DNA of 64,000 nucleotides, from positions 1 to 64,000 of the forward strand of contig CAMDWT010000003.1 of NCBI GenBank assembly GCA_945877505.1, written 5' to 3'. Numbering within the stretch: position 1 is the stretch's first letter; each line of letters begins with the position of its first letter. Both the position numbers and the translations under genes were made by a program. Source of the DNA: Crenothrix polyspora. GTDB taxonomy: Bacteria > Pseudomonadota > Gammaproteobacteria > Methylococcales > Methylomonadaceae. Of the stretch, positions 20,970-32,815 are shown one piece after another. The notes beneath the pieces were generated by a model that saw only the letters and a list, made by a program, of their open reading frames with translations, did not search any database and was not told the origin of the DNA.

Positions 20970-21596
20970 TTACCTATTTGCCAAGGTTTTTTCAAATTGT
21001 GCGAGTAATGCCGAAATCGCCTCATGCTTCATTTTCATTGCCGCCTTATTAACGACTAATCGAGAACTTATATTCATAATAAGTTCTCGTGGCTCTAAAT
21101 CATTGGCTTTTAAGGTATTACCTGTATCAACCAAATCGACTATGCAATCAGCCAACCCAACTAACGGAGCCAACTCCATTGAGCCATACAATTTGATTAT
21201 CTCTGCTTGAATGCCTTTACTGGCAAAATAACTCTGCGCTATTTTGACGTATTTAGTCGCCACCCGAATACGACCTTTCAACTCGGGCGCGTCTTTATGT
21301 GCTGCCGTCATTAAGCGACAACAGGCAATGTTCAAATCCAAAGGCTCATATAAACTTTCTGCCCCATGCTCCAATAAAACATCCTTTCCGGCAATGCCTA
21401 AATCTGCAGCACCGTACTCCACAAACGTTGGTACGTCAGTTGCACGTATAATAACCAGCTGTACATCATCACGCGTTGTCGCGAGTATTAATTTTCGACA
21501 TGTTTTAGGATCATCAACAGGAATAATTCCCGCTTCTGCCAACAACGGCAAAGCGTCTTCAAAAATTCTACCTTTGGATACGGCAATCGTTAACAT
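20970..21596 (-). CDS. hisG: ATP phosphoribosyltransferase, short form (no C-terminal regulatory domain)
   Basis: [45 protein letters not shown]; 208 aa. Confidence 0.95.
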   Translation of the reverse strand: MLTIAVSKGRIFEDALPLLAEAGIIPVDDPKTCRKLILATTRDDVQLVIIRATDVPTFVEYGAADLGIAGKDVLLEHGAESLYEPLDLNIACCRLMTAAHKDAPELKGRIRVATKYVKIAQSYFASKGIQAEIIKLYGSMELAPLVGLADCIVDLVDTGNTLKANDLEPRELIMNISSRLVVNKAAMKMKHEAISALLAQFEKTLANR

Positions 21597-21605
21597 CTTA
21601 TAAAC

Positions 21606-23231
<1,626 letters not shown>

Positions 23232-23235
<4 letters not shown>

Positions 23236-23717
23236 TTTTTCTCTTCCGCCGCTGACTTAAACAAAAATTGGCCAATGGCTTTTTCGAGAATAATGGCCGA
23301 TTGAGTGATTTCAATTTTGCCATCTTTCTGCAAATACACATCAGAACCACCTGGATCAAGATTCACATATTGCTCACCTAATAAACCAGCCGTAAAAATA
23401 CTAGCTGTTGTATCATCGGGAAGGGTATTGTATTTTGCATTAATACTCATCTTCACGACCGATTCATAAGTCTTTGGATCAAAATTAATACCAATAACAT
23501 GCCCTATTTTTACTCCAGCGGCAGACACCTGTGATTTAACTTTAAGTGCGCCTGAGTTTTCAAAACGAGCTGTAATCGTATAACTATCTTCGTCAACAAA
23601 AGAACTTAAATTGCTGACTTGCATTGCAAGAAAAAGCAGTCCGGCAATGCCTGAGGCGACAAAAAGCCCAACTATTGTGTCCTGAGTATTCGTGTGCTGC
23701 ATTTTAATTGTCTCCAA
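23232..23717 (-). CDS. mlaD: Phospholipid ABC transporter substrate-binding MCE protein
   Basis: DTIVGLFVASGIAGLLFLAMQVSNL, ARFENSGALKVKSQVSAAGVKIGHV, GLLGEQYVNLDPGG. Likely start MQHTNTQ within the listed ORF. Confidence 0.93.
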
Positions 23718-24501
23718 ACATAAGTGCGGTTAGGATAAAATCCAAACCTAAAATACTAAAAGCTGAATTAACGACCGTGCGAGTCGTCGCCCGACTCACG
23801 CCTTCCGATGTCGGGATGGCATCGTAACCTTCAAATAATGCTATCCACGAGGTAACAAAACCAAACACGACACTTTTAATAATGCCATTAATGATATCAT
23901 CATGAAAATCAATACTTGCTTGCATTTGTGACCAATAAATACCTTGGTCAACGCCTAATAAGCCTGATCCAATTATCTGGCCACCAACAATCCCTACTGC
24001 GCTAAAAAGCCCCGCTAACAAAGGCATAGATATTAATCCAGCTAAGAATCGCGGCGTTAATATGCGCTTAATGGGGTCAACCGCCATCATCTCCATACCT
24101 GACAACTGCTCAGTCGCTTTCATCAAGCCAATTTCAGCCGTTAATGCTGAACCTGCTCTACCTGCAAATAATAGTGCTGATACAACGGGGCCCAACTCCC
24201 GAACTAAGGAAGCCGCTACCATAACGCCTAAGGTTTCTTCAGCGCCAAAATCAGAAAGGGTGTAATAACCCTGCAAACCTAAAACCATTCCAACAAACAA
24301 GCCGGAAATAGTAATGATTAAAAAAGACAACACACCGACAGAATACAACTGATTTACCAGTAATCTAGGGCGAAGTAAAATACCCAATGTACCTGAAATA
24401 ATTTCGAACAGAAAGTAAGTTGCTCTCCCTAACTTGTTAAAACTAGTTCGAGTACTTTTACCCAAGTTTTGTATAAATTGAATCATTTTATAGTCTGTCA
24501 C
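23704..24501 (-). CDS. mlaE: Phospholipid ABC transporter permease
   Basis: SGLFVGMVLGLQGYYTLSDFGAEETLGVMVAASLVRELGPVVSALLFAGRAGSALTAEIG. Confidence 0.95.
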   Translation of the reverse strand: MTDYKMIQFIQNLGKSTRTSFNKLGRATYFLFEIISGTLGILLRPRLLVNQLYSVGVLSFLIITISGLFVGMVLGLQGYYTLSDFGAEETLGVMVAASLVRELGPVVSALLFAGRAGSALTAEIGLMKATEQLSGMEMMAVDPIKRILTPRFLAGLISMPLLAGLFSAVGIVGGQIIGSGLLGVDQGIYWSQMQASIDFHDDIINGIIKSVVFGFVTSWIALFEGYDAIPTSEGVSRATTRTVVNSAFSILGLDFILTALMFGDN

Positions 24502-24604
24502 TACAAGTCTGCGTTGAGTTTATCGTATACTCGCCACTTTTAAAATTGGCCCCCTATAGGTCCAAAAGCAGAAAGTACAGGATTGTAATTACCTTAATTA
24601 TTCG

Positions 24605-25432
24605 TTAATAACGTTTACCGGTTGACATAAGGTCATCAACATAATCTTTTGCAGGGTAATGAAAATGAACGGGGCCGTCAGCTGCACCGGTCATAAATTG
24701 CTGTACCCACTCAGAATCTGATTGCTGTATTTCTTCGGGCGTACCCTGCCCAACAATTTTTCCACCTGATAATACATAAATATAATCCGCAATTGCGGAG
24801 GTATCATGAACATCATGAGAAACAATAATACTGGTCAGTCCTAAAATATTGTTTAGAGATTTAATTAAATGAACTAGAACGCCCATAGAAATAGGATCTT
24901 GACCCGTGAACGGCTCGTCGTACAAAATCATCATTGGATCAAGAGCAATGGCTCTTGCCAAGGCAACTCGCCTAGCCATACCGCCAGAAAGCTCATTCGG
25001 CATCAAATTCCGAGCACCTCTTAAACCCACGGCCTGTAACTTCATCAGCACCAGTGTACGAATCATAGATTCAGGAAGATGGGTATGCTCACGGAGAGGA
25101 AAAGCGACATTATCAAAAACATTCATGTCTGTTAATAACGCACCGCTTTGAAACAACATACCGAGCCGCTTACGTAATTCATATAGCTCGTTTCGACGCA
25201 ACTTATGAACATCTTGACCATCAACAGTGATAACACCCTGCTCTGGAAATAATTGACCACCAATCAATTTTAATAAGGTGGTTTTTCCTGTACCACTAGG
25301 GCCCATAATGGCTGTAATTTTCCCGCGCTGAAAATCCAAGGAAATATCATCAAATATTTTCTTGTTGCCACGTGAAAATGACAGATTACGTACAGAAACT
25401 ATACTGTCTTGAGAAGAAACGCTGTTATCCAT
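24605..25432 (-). CDS. mlaF: Phospholipid ABC transporter ATP-binding protein
   Basis: GPSGTGKTTLLKLI Walker A, LSGGMARRVALARAIALDPMMILYDEPFTGQDPI. Confidence 0.95.
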   Translation of the reverse strand: MDNSVSSQDSIVSVRNLSFSRGNKKIFDDISLDFQRGKITAIMGPSGTGKTTLLKLIGGQLFPEQGVITVDGQDVHKLRRNELYELRKRLGMLFQSGALLTDMNVFDNVAFPLREHTHLPESMIRTLVLMKLQAVGLRGARNLMPNELSGGMARRVALARAIALDPMMILYDEPFTGQDPISMGVLVHLIKSLNNILGLTSIIVSHDVHDTSAIADYIYVLSGGKIVGQGTPEEIQQSDSEWVQQFMTGAADGPVHFHYPAKDYVDDLMSTGKRY

Positions 25433-25583
25433 GCGCGATTTTAATGGTATTAATCAATATAAATGAGCTATTTTCTACGACTACCCGTAATGAAGTCAAT
25501 CTATTGTCGTGCTTATGCAAATATATAGGTTTAAAAAATAGCTTTAAGGTGACGTATAAACAGAACCGCCTAAGGTCAAACAC

Positions 25584-26069
25584 TTATTGTTCTGCTCCGC
25601 AACATCGCTTAAACTTTTTACCGCTACCACAAGAACAAAGCATGTTTCTTCCTTGATTCGTTTGCATATCAATCTTACCCATTGATTTAATAATGCCATC
25701 CAGATAAAACCAGCAACCGTTTATTTTCGTAAAACGACTAATCTCATTCATAACGCATTGCTCACCATCAACGCTATAAAACGCTTTAAAAGCCACTACT
25801 CCCTTGCTATCTTTACTCTTTCCTTTTTTTATATCAGTAATCTCAAGACCGACCCATTCTATTTTTTCTTTAGAAAAATCAATTGTCGTCGGCCGACTAT
25901 TAACGTCCCAAGTCTCTTGCAAATAGGATACGTTACGTAAAACATAAGCGGTATATCTTGATCTCATCAATCCTTCAGCTGTTAGCGGTATTTTCTCGCC
26001 CGAGTGAAATAACCCACAACACTGTTGGTATATAACACCAGAACCGCAAAGACAAGATAGGGTGTGCAA
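25584..26069 (-). CDS. ychJ: SEC-C motif protein (YchJ / UPF0225 family)
   Basis: N-terminal CLCGSGVIYQQCCGLFH and C-terminal CSCGSGKKFKRCCG, with central MRSRYTAYV. Confidence 0.9.
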   Translation of the reverse strand: MHTLSCLCGSGVIYQQCCGLFHSGEKIPLTAEGLMRSRYTAYVLRNVSYLQETWDVNSRPTTIDFSKEKIEWVGLEITDIKKGKSKDSKGVVAFKAFYSVDGEQCVMNEISRFTKINGCWFYLDGIIKSMGKIDMQTNQGRNMLCSCGSGKKFKRCCGAEQ

Positions 26070-26120
26070 AATTAAATCCTTATTCGTTAAACAACACTTT
26101 CAGCTTGAATATACCCCTAC

Positions 26121-26152
26121 AAGGCGGATAATCATTATGCCTTACCCGCCTT
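26121..26152 (-). terminator. Hairpin downstream of the Nfn-like gene, possible terminator
   Basis: aaggcggataa (26121-26131) and ttacccgcctt (26142-26152) form an 11-bp stem with one G-U. No strong T-run. Confidence 0.4.
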
Positions 26153-26167
26153 GAGATTAAATAATAT

Positions 26168-29100
26168 TTATACCGCTTCCTCTGACTTCTGTTTTTCCAA
26201 CAAATAGTCCAGCCATAAATTAGATAATTTTTCTTGTACAGTGTTTTGTCGTAATCGCGCATTTAAATGCGGAAAATCAACTTTATCTAAATCCTGATCT
26301 TGATTGTAACAAGAATAAACGAAGTACTCTTTACCCGTTTCAGCATCAACATGCTTGCACAAACATTGAGCGCAAATCCCTTTCATCATGCACTGCATTG
26401 GTGAATTAATTGAACCAATGGCATGATGAGCCTTTTTAAGATATGGTTTTAAGACATCAAAACGAGCTGATTTAACAGCAGCCATCATACGATCTGAACC
26501 TATAACGACTAGATGATCCACATCTGCAAGCGAGATCGGTTGCTCACCTAATTCACCTTTAGCATAAGCCACCATACATTCCAGTATATTGCCGAGGAAG
26601 GTTTTATCTTGTGGGCGGGTTGGCACTATCGCTTCAACGCCCTCACCTTTATCAACGGCCCAGATAATCAAATCAGCCGCAGCCTCAACTTCTTCAACTT
26701 TAAAGCGATCCTGCGCAAACTTATAGCCCGCGAAATAAATCACTCGATTTCCGGCTGCTCGCAACGCTTTGCCTATAGAAAACAACACTGCATTACCTAG
26801 GCCTCCTCCGATCAAAAGCACCGTTTGATTGCTTGGAATATCAGTAGGCGTACCCGTTACACCCATAATAACCAGAGGATCCCCTACTTGCCAGGTCGCA
26901 CAAAGCCGCGATGATGAGCCCATTTCCAGAGCAATCAAGGAAATAGTACCTTTTTCTTTATCTACTTCCGCACCCGTTAACGCTAATCCTTCAGCGGCCA
27001 ATACCGTACCTTCAACCGTAGGTGCAAAAGCCTCATAATTTTGTACACGATAAAATTGTCCTGGGTAAAACTTTTCGGCTGCCAACGGCGCCTTTACAAC
27101 AACTTCAATAATAGTCGGTGTTAGTCGATTAATGGCGACAATTGTTGCCTTAAAGGCTTCATCTAATCGAGCAAACAATGATTTCAAGTCTGCATCACGG
27201 ACTGACTGTTGGGCGCTACTTAAATTGGCCAATTGTTTTTCAAACAACTTCACCACATAGGGATAGCCATTTTTTGCACTCGCCATCGCTTTAACAACAT
27301 TACCGGCATAGACCGGATGATTGTCACCGTAAAAACTAATAAACTTACCGTCTTTTTGATAAGACGTTAAAGGTGCTGGCTTGCCTAATTTAGGAAACGC
27401 TTCATCATGCATAGGCACTAATTCCACGGCATCATTTGTCCATTCTGGTTCATAGCGTTGAAAGAACCATTTATCCATAACAAACGTCTCAGGATACTCA
27501 CTTTGATAAATCGTATTAGGTGACGTTCCCGCGGCTACATACAAACTACGTAATGGAACTTTAATAATTTCACCAGAATTTTTCCAACGATCATCTTCCA
27601 ACACCAACTTTTCAAAATCTACCGCATTTAAGTGGCCATATTCATCAGCTTCTGCACCGAGTGGACTCATACCTTCAGCCAACGCAATACCTTCTTCTAA
27701 GGCTTCGCTGATTTCTTCATGATTTTGCCGATATGCAGGCGCATCTTTCATACCTTTACGATAAAACAACGTCACCCCACCCCATGCCTCTACCAAGGGT
27801 TGAAAATGTGGTAACTCATCTTCTGCTTCAGCACGTTGTCGCTCTGCTTTAATCACTTTTCCATGCGCTAGAAATTCATCAAGAATAATTATTTCTTCTT
27901 GATCATAGCGACTTCGAACGACTTGTTCGCCATAAACATCAACCAATGTCTCATAACGATGGAGAGTTTTCTCAACTTGAACAGGATAATAAGCCATCAA
28001 CTCTGTCGCAGTATCAATGGCTGTCAAACCACCACCAATAACACCTGCAGGCAACCGCACCTGTAAATTAGCCATTGAAGAGGCCTTTGCAGCACCCGTC
28101 AATTGCAACGCCATCAAGAAATCAGACGCTTTACGTATGCCTCGCATCAGATTGTTTTTAAGGTCAATAACCGTTGGCTGACCTGCACCTGAAGCAATAC
28201 AAATATGATCAAACCCCATACCCCAAGCATCTTCGATAGTTAGTGTGCCACCAAAGCGCACACCACCATAAGCTCGAAAAGCTTCACGTCTTTGTAAGGT
28301 CAAATAGATTACTTTTAGAAAATTCTTATCCCAACGAACCGTAATACCATACTCAGCTACACCACCAAAACCAGCCAAGATTCGTTTATCCAGCTCTTCA
28401 TATAAATCATTAAAATCAACTATGGGCTGGGGTAAATTTTGAGCATCACCCGTTAATTCGACCGGCAAGGGTTCAAGCTTTAAGCCATCAATACCAGCAA
28501 CACCAAAACCTTCATTTAACAAATAATGACTCATGGTATAGCCCGCGGGGCCTAGACCAACAACCAATGCATTTTTACCATTGTAAGGTAGCATCGTAGG
28601 ACGCTTCACATTTAACGGATTCCAACGCGTCAACAAGCTATATATTTCAAAACCATAGGGCATGAACAATACATCTGTCAGCACATTAGTTTCAATTTGT
28701 GGAATATTAACTGGGTCGGTTTTTTGATAAATACAACCTTTCATACATTCATTACATATACGATGCCCCGTACCTGGGCACATCGGGTTATCAATAATGA
28801 TTATGGCCAGCGCACCAATATTGTCGCCATTACGCTTAACTAAGTGCATTTCCGATATTTTTTCATCCAACGGACAACCAATTGTGGTCACGCCTAAAGG
28901 ATCAATCTTAAAGGTATTCGTTTTCTTGTTACGCATACCCTTAGAGCAAGAATCGGTATCACGCTCATGACAATAAATACAATGATTTACTTCTGACAAT
29001 ACCTGACGTTGATTGTATCTTGGATCCGTTAACTTAAAGCCATCTCGTCGACGACGATGCTCTAACTCACCCATCCATGCTGTAAACTGTCCACGATCTA

Positions 29101-29878
29101 CCGTGTCATGCTCTACTAAATGATCAAAATCACGCTTTTCTGGGAACTTAAAACTTAACCAATCAGCAACCACATCATTATCTTGTTGCGCAACAAAGCT
29201 CCAGCGCTGCACAATATCCATCAAACCACTAACAAATTCCGCGGGCTCTGCTGTATTAAGCATATCGGCAAATTCTATCGTCGCCAATTCATGGTCCAGC
29301 AATTTAGCACGCAATGCACCTACTTGTTCGTCGGCATTTTCGTAATCACTGACCTTGCCTTTAGCAAGCAACTTGTAATGACTGGATAACAAACCAATAA
29401 CGGCACCGACTCTTGCCACGCGACGTTCTGGGTCATTATCCTGATTGGCTTCGGAAAACCCCGCCTCTATCAATAAATCAAAGCGATTTAAAACAGTGGG
29501 TATATGCCAATCAGAAGTATCCTGCCCTTTAAAAACAACACCTAGCTTTTCTACTACTTCATTCTTATAGGTAAAAATAGTATCAATCTCATCCTTGATT
29601 TTGATACTTTGTGTTTGATGTTGCTCGGACACATTAAACAACTTAGCCACAAACTGACCCACATAAGGCCCCATATTTACCAACAATTCAGAAATCTCTT
29701 CAGGCTTCAGACCTTCGCCTTGGCTTTGACGATAAACCGAAAATTTATTATAGAGTTCAACATCATGTTTTTTAATGGACGTATCAAATACATCCAGTAA
29801 ATCTTTTAGACGTGCAGCATCGTATAAATCTGCGTAAGTGAAGCTAGGAATGCCAAGAGTTAAGTTATTTTGTTCCAT
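26168..29878 (-). CDS. Large FAD/NAD(P) oxidoreductase: N-terminal extension + GltD/NfnB-like module + PyrK/NfnA-like module with C-terminal 2Fe-2S motif
   Basis: CNECMKGCIYQ cysteines, ALVVGLGPAGYTMSHYLL, GVIGGGLTAIDTATELMAYYP, LLIGGGLGNAVLFSIGKAL, and PMQCMMKGICAQCLCKH...YSC resembling the PyrK [2Fe-2S] site. Confidence 0.8.
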   Translation of the reverse strand: MEQNNLTLGIPSFTYADLYDAARLKDLLDVFDTSIKKHDVELYNKFSVYRQSQGEGLKPEEISELLVNMGPYVGQFVAKLFNVSEQHQTQSIKIKDEIDTIFTYKNEVVEKLGVVFKGQDTSDWHIPTVLNRFDLLIEAGFSEANQDNDPERRVARVGAVIGLLSSHYKLLAKGKVSDYENADEQVGALRAKLLDHELATIEFADMLNTAEPAEFVSGLMDIVQRWSFVAQQDNDVVADWLSFKFPEKRDFDHLVEHDTVDRGQFTAWMGELEHRRRRDGFKLTDPRYNQRQVLSEVNHCIYCHERDTDSCSKGMRNKKTNTFKIDPLGVTTIGCPLDEKISEMHLVKRNGDNIGALAIIIIDNPMCPGTGHRICNECMKGCIYQKTDPVNIPQIETNVLTDVLFMPYGFEIYSLLTRWNPLNVKRPTMLPYNGKNALVVGLGPAGYTMSHYLLNEGFGVAGIDGLKLEPLPVELTGDAQNLPQPIVDFNDLYEELDKRILAGFGGVAEYGITVRWDKNFLKVIYLTLQRREAFRAYGGVRFGGTLTIEDAWGMGFDHICIASGAGQPTVIDLKNNLMRGIRKASDFLMALQLTGAAKASSMANLQVRLPAGVIGGGLTAIDTATELMAYYPVQVEKTLHRYETLVDVYGEQVVRSRYDQEEIIILDEFLAHGKVIKAERQRAEAEDELPHFQPLVEAWGGVTLFYRKGMKDAPAYRQNHEEISEALEEGIALAEGMSPLGAEADEYGHLNAVDFEKLVLEDDRWKNSGEIIKVPLRSLYVAAGTSPNTIYQSEYPETFVMDKWFFQRYEPEWTNDAVELVPMHDEAFPKLGKPAPLTSYQKDGKFISFYGDNHPVYAGNVVKAMASAKNGYPYVVKLFEKQLANLSSAQQSVRDADLKSLFARLDEAFKATIVAINRLTPTIIEVVVKAPLAAEKFYPGQFYRVQNYEAFAPTVEGTVLAAEGLALTGAEVDKEKGTISLIALEMGSSSRLCATWQVGDPLVIMGVTGTPTDIPSNQTVLLIGGGLGNAVLFSIGKALRAAGNRVIYFAGYKFAQDRFKVEEVEAAADLIIWAVDKGEGVEAIVPTRPQDKTFLGNILECMVAYAKGELGEQPISLADVDHLVVIGSDRMMAAVKSARFDVLKPYLKKAHHAIGSINSPMQCMMKGICAQCLCKHVDAETGKEYFVYSCYNQDQDLDKVDFPHLNARLRQNTVQEKLSNLWLDYLLEKQKSEEAV

Positions 29879-30334
29879 AATACTTATGATTAATTAGCTT
29901 ATCGTAGAAACAAGACTCTAAATGCAAGTCCGTTTAGACAGCTAAGGTTACTAAAAGGGAAATTTGCTTATATTTTAAGTAAATATGACTATTTTATCCA
30001 TAGATAATGTTTAGACTTAGCTATTACACAATCATATCTAACCTTAATAGGCTCCAAATAATCATTAAAATAGAGTTATGGTCAGTCATCTAATGAGCCA
30101 CCAGATCAAACTACTTGCAATTACGATCGACCGATAAAACTACTTAGTGATACTCGTATATTTTTTTGGGAGATATACTGAAATTTGATGGCTTTTTTTG
30201 AATAGGTAGACTTGCTATCTATTTTGCAATGCCTTGAAATAGACTTAACTACTGGAATAGTCTAATTTGAAATTGTGTTTTAGCGATATGATTGCTTATG
30301 CTTATCCTAAAGCCCTCTCATTAAAACAACAACT

Positions 30335-30359
30335 CAGGACGAGGCGTTGCCTCGTCCTG
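30335..30359 (-). terminator. Terminator downstream of ftsZ / end of dcw cluster
   Basis: Perfect 11-bp stem caggacgaggc-gtt-gcctcgtcctg. T-rich sequence (AGTTGTTGTTTTAA) follows on the minus strand. Confidence 0.75.
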
Positions 30360-30385
30360 GCTGAGAAAATTATACTTTAAATAAT

Positions 30386-31555
30386 TTAATCTGCTTGCCG
30401 TCTTAAAAATGCTGGAATATCCAAATAATCTAAATCTACTTCTTTTTTAGTCTGGGCGCCAAAACGTGTCTCTCTTGTTTCATGCTTACCACCCTGACGA
30501 ATAACCGTAGGCCGATCTAGATCATCATAATTTGTACTAGAAGTGGCTGTTGCTGGTGGTTTATGCATAATTTTAACCGGTGCTTTAACTGCGATTGGAG
30601 GCATACCCATCCCAGTCGCTACAACCGTCACTTTAAGCTCATCACCCAACGTTGGATCGATTGCCATGCCGATTTTAATCACTGCATCTTCTGAAGCAAA
30701 TTCGTGAACAATATTGCCCACTTCATTAAATTCAGCAACGCCCATATCCGCTGCACATATATTTACCAAGATACCGCGAGCGCCTTGTAAGTTAATATCT
30801 TCAAGTAACGGGCAAGCAATTGCCTTCTCAGCCGCTTCACGCGCTCTATGCTCGCCTGTTGCTGACCCCACTCCCATAATGGCCGCACCCATTCCAGACA
30901 TAACAGTTCTTACATCAGCAAAATCTACGTTAATCATTCCTGGATGAATGATTAATTCAGTAATACCCTGAACAGCGTCCAGTAATACGTCATTAGCCGC
31001 TTTAAAGGCATCCATCAAAGATACATTATTACCCAACACAGGTAATAATTTTTGATTCGGGATAGTGATCAAAGAATCTACGTATTTTTCTAACTCTAAA
31101 ATTCCCTGCTCAGCAACAGCCATTTTCTTTTTACCTTCAAATTGAAAAGGCTTGGTTACTACCGCAACTGTCAATATACCCATTTCTCGTGCAATTTGTG
31201 CAATAACCGGAATGGCTCCTGTTCCTGTACCACCACCCATGCCAGCAGTTAAAAACACCATATCTGAACCTTGCAAAACTTCTTTAATACGATCTTTATT
31301 TTCTTCAGCGGCGTGCTTGCCAATTTCAGGATTAGTTCCTGCGCCTAAGCCTTTTGTTAATTCAACGCCTAATTGAATAACCGTATCAACGGTTATTTTT
31401 CTTAATGCTTGAGCATCTGTATTTGCACAGATAAACTCAACTCCATCAATATGGCAACCAACCATATGATTGACCGCATTACCACCACCGCCACCTACAC
31501 CAATTACTTTGATGACCGCAGATTCACTGTATGTATCTACTAATTCATATTTCAC
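30386..31555 (-). CDS. ftsZ: Cell division protein FtsZ
   Basis: GVGGGGGNAVNHM, GMGGGTGTGAIPVIA and C-terminal LDIPAFLRRQAD. Confidence 0.98.
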   Translation of the reverse strand: MKYELVDTYSESAVIKVIGVGGGGGNAVNHMVGCHIDGVEFICANTDAQALRKITVDTVIQLGVELTKGLGAGTNPEIGKHAAEENKDRIKEVLQGSDMVFLTAGMGGGTGTGAIPVIAQIAREMGILTVAVVTKPFQFEGKKKMAVAEQGILELEKYVDSLITIPNQKLLPVLGNNVSLMDAFKAANDVLLDAVQGITELIIHPGMINVDFADVRTVMSGMGAAIMGVGSATGEHRAREAAEKAIACPLLEDINLQGARGILVNICAADMGVAEFNEVGNIVHEFASEDAVIKIGMAIDPTLGDELKVTVVATGMGMPPIAVKAPVKIMHKPPATATSSTNYDDLDRPTVIRQGGKHETRETRFGAQTKKEVDLDYLDIPAFLRRQAD

Positions 31556-31587
31556 AACACCACCCCTTAAATACTAAAAATACGTTA

Positions 31588-32814
31588 TTAAAAATTACCT
31601 TGAAACCAATTTTTCATTTTCGAAAGCCAACCTAACCCATCAGACTCGAGACTTCTACCTATACTTTGATGCTCTTTGCCATACATCAACAACCCAACTC
31701 CTGTCGAGTGAATTGGGTTTCTCACCACTTCAGTCAAACCAGAAACATTTTGTGGTCCACCCATTCGAACTGGCATATGAAAAATCTCCTCAGCCAATTC
31801 AATTAAACCCATTACTTTCGAACTACCACCCGTTAACACCACCCCTGCAGCTATTAGCTCCTCATTACCACTGCGTCTAAGCTCTGACTGCACTAACAAC
31901 ATAAGTTCTTCATAGCGCGGTTCTATAATTTCGGCTAAGTTTTGCATCGAAATCTTGCGTGGCGCCCTATCACCAATGCTCGGCACTTCAATAGTCCCTT
32001 CCACATTAGCTAATTGCGTTAAGGCACAAGCATATTTACGCTTAATTTCTTCGGCGTTTATCGTCGGCGTTCGTAATGCGACTGCAATATCATTCGTTAC
32101 CTGATCTCCTGCTATCGGTATGACTGCTGTATGTTTAATAGCGCCTTCAACGAAAATAGCAATGTCTGTTGTGCCTCCACCAATATCAATTAAGCAAACA
32201 CCTAGCTCCTTTTCATCTTCTGTAAGAACAGAGTTACACGATGCTAATTGCTCTAAAACGATATCTTCAACTTCTAAGCCACAGCGACGAATACATTTAA
32301 TAATGTTCTGCGAGGCACTAACGCTACCGGTGACCATATGGACTTTAGCTTCCAGACGAATTCCGGACATCCCGATAGGTTCTTTAATACCGTCCTGTAA
32401 ATCAATAACAAACTCTTGCGGCAAAATATGTAAAATTTTCTGATCAGCCGGTATAGCTACGGCACGGGCAGAATCAATAACTCTTTCGATATCATACTGA
32501 GTGACTTCTTTATCCTTAATCGCCACAATTCCATGAGAATTTAAACTTCTAATGTGACTCCCAGCAATTCCTGCAAAGACTGACCTAATCTGACAACCGG
32601 CCATCAACTCAGCTTCTTCAATAGCTTTTTGAATAGACTGAACGGTAGACTCCAGATTAACAACCACCCCTTTTTTTAAGCCTCTCGAAGGCGTAGTCCC
32701 TATCCCAATAATTTCTATATTACCGTCACTCGTCAACTCGCCCACAATGGCTGCAACCTTTGAAGTGCCAATATCCAAACCGACTATTAAATTACGCTCT
32801 GTTTTCTTTGCCAT
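31588..32814 (-). CDS. ftsA: Cell division protein FtsA
   Basis: LIVGLDIGTSKVAAIVGE, DIGGGTTDIAIF, VVLTGGSSKVMGL. Confidence 0.97.
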   Translation of the reverse strand: MAKKTERNLIVGLDIGTSKVAAIVGELTSDGNIEIIGIGTTPSRGLKKGVVVNLESTVQSIQKAIEEAELMAGCQIRSVFAGIAGSHIRSLNSHGIVAIKDKEVTQYDIERVIDSARAVAIPADQKILHILPQEFVIDLQDGIKEPIGMSGIRLEAKVHMVTGSVSASQNIIKCIRRCGLEVEDIVLEQLASCNSVLTEDEKELGVCLIDIGGGTTDIAIFVEGAIKHTAVIPIAGDQVTNDIAVALRTPTINAEEIKRKYACALTQLANVEGTIEVPSIGDRAPRKISMQNLAEIIEPRYEELMLLVQSELRRSGNEELIAAGVVLTGGSSKVMGLIELAEEIFHMPVRMGGPQNVSGLTEVVRNPIHSTGVGLLMYGKEHQSIGRSLESDGLGWLSKMKNWFQGNF

Positions 32815-32815
32815 T

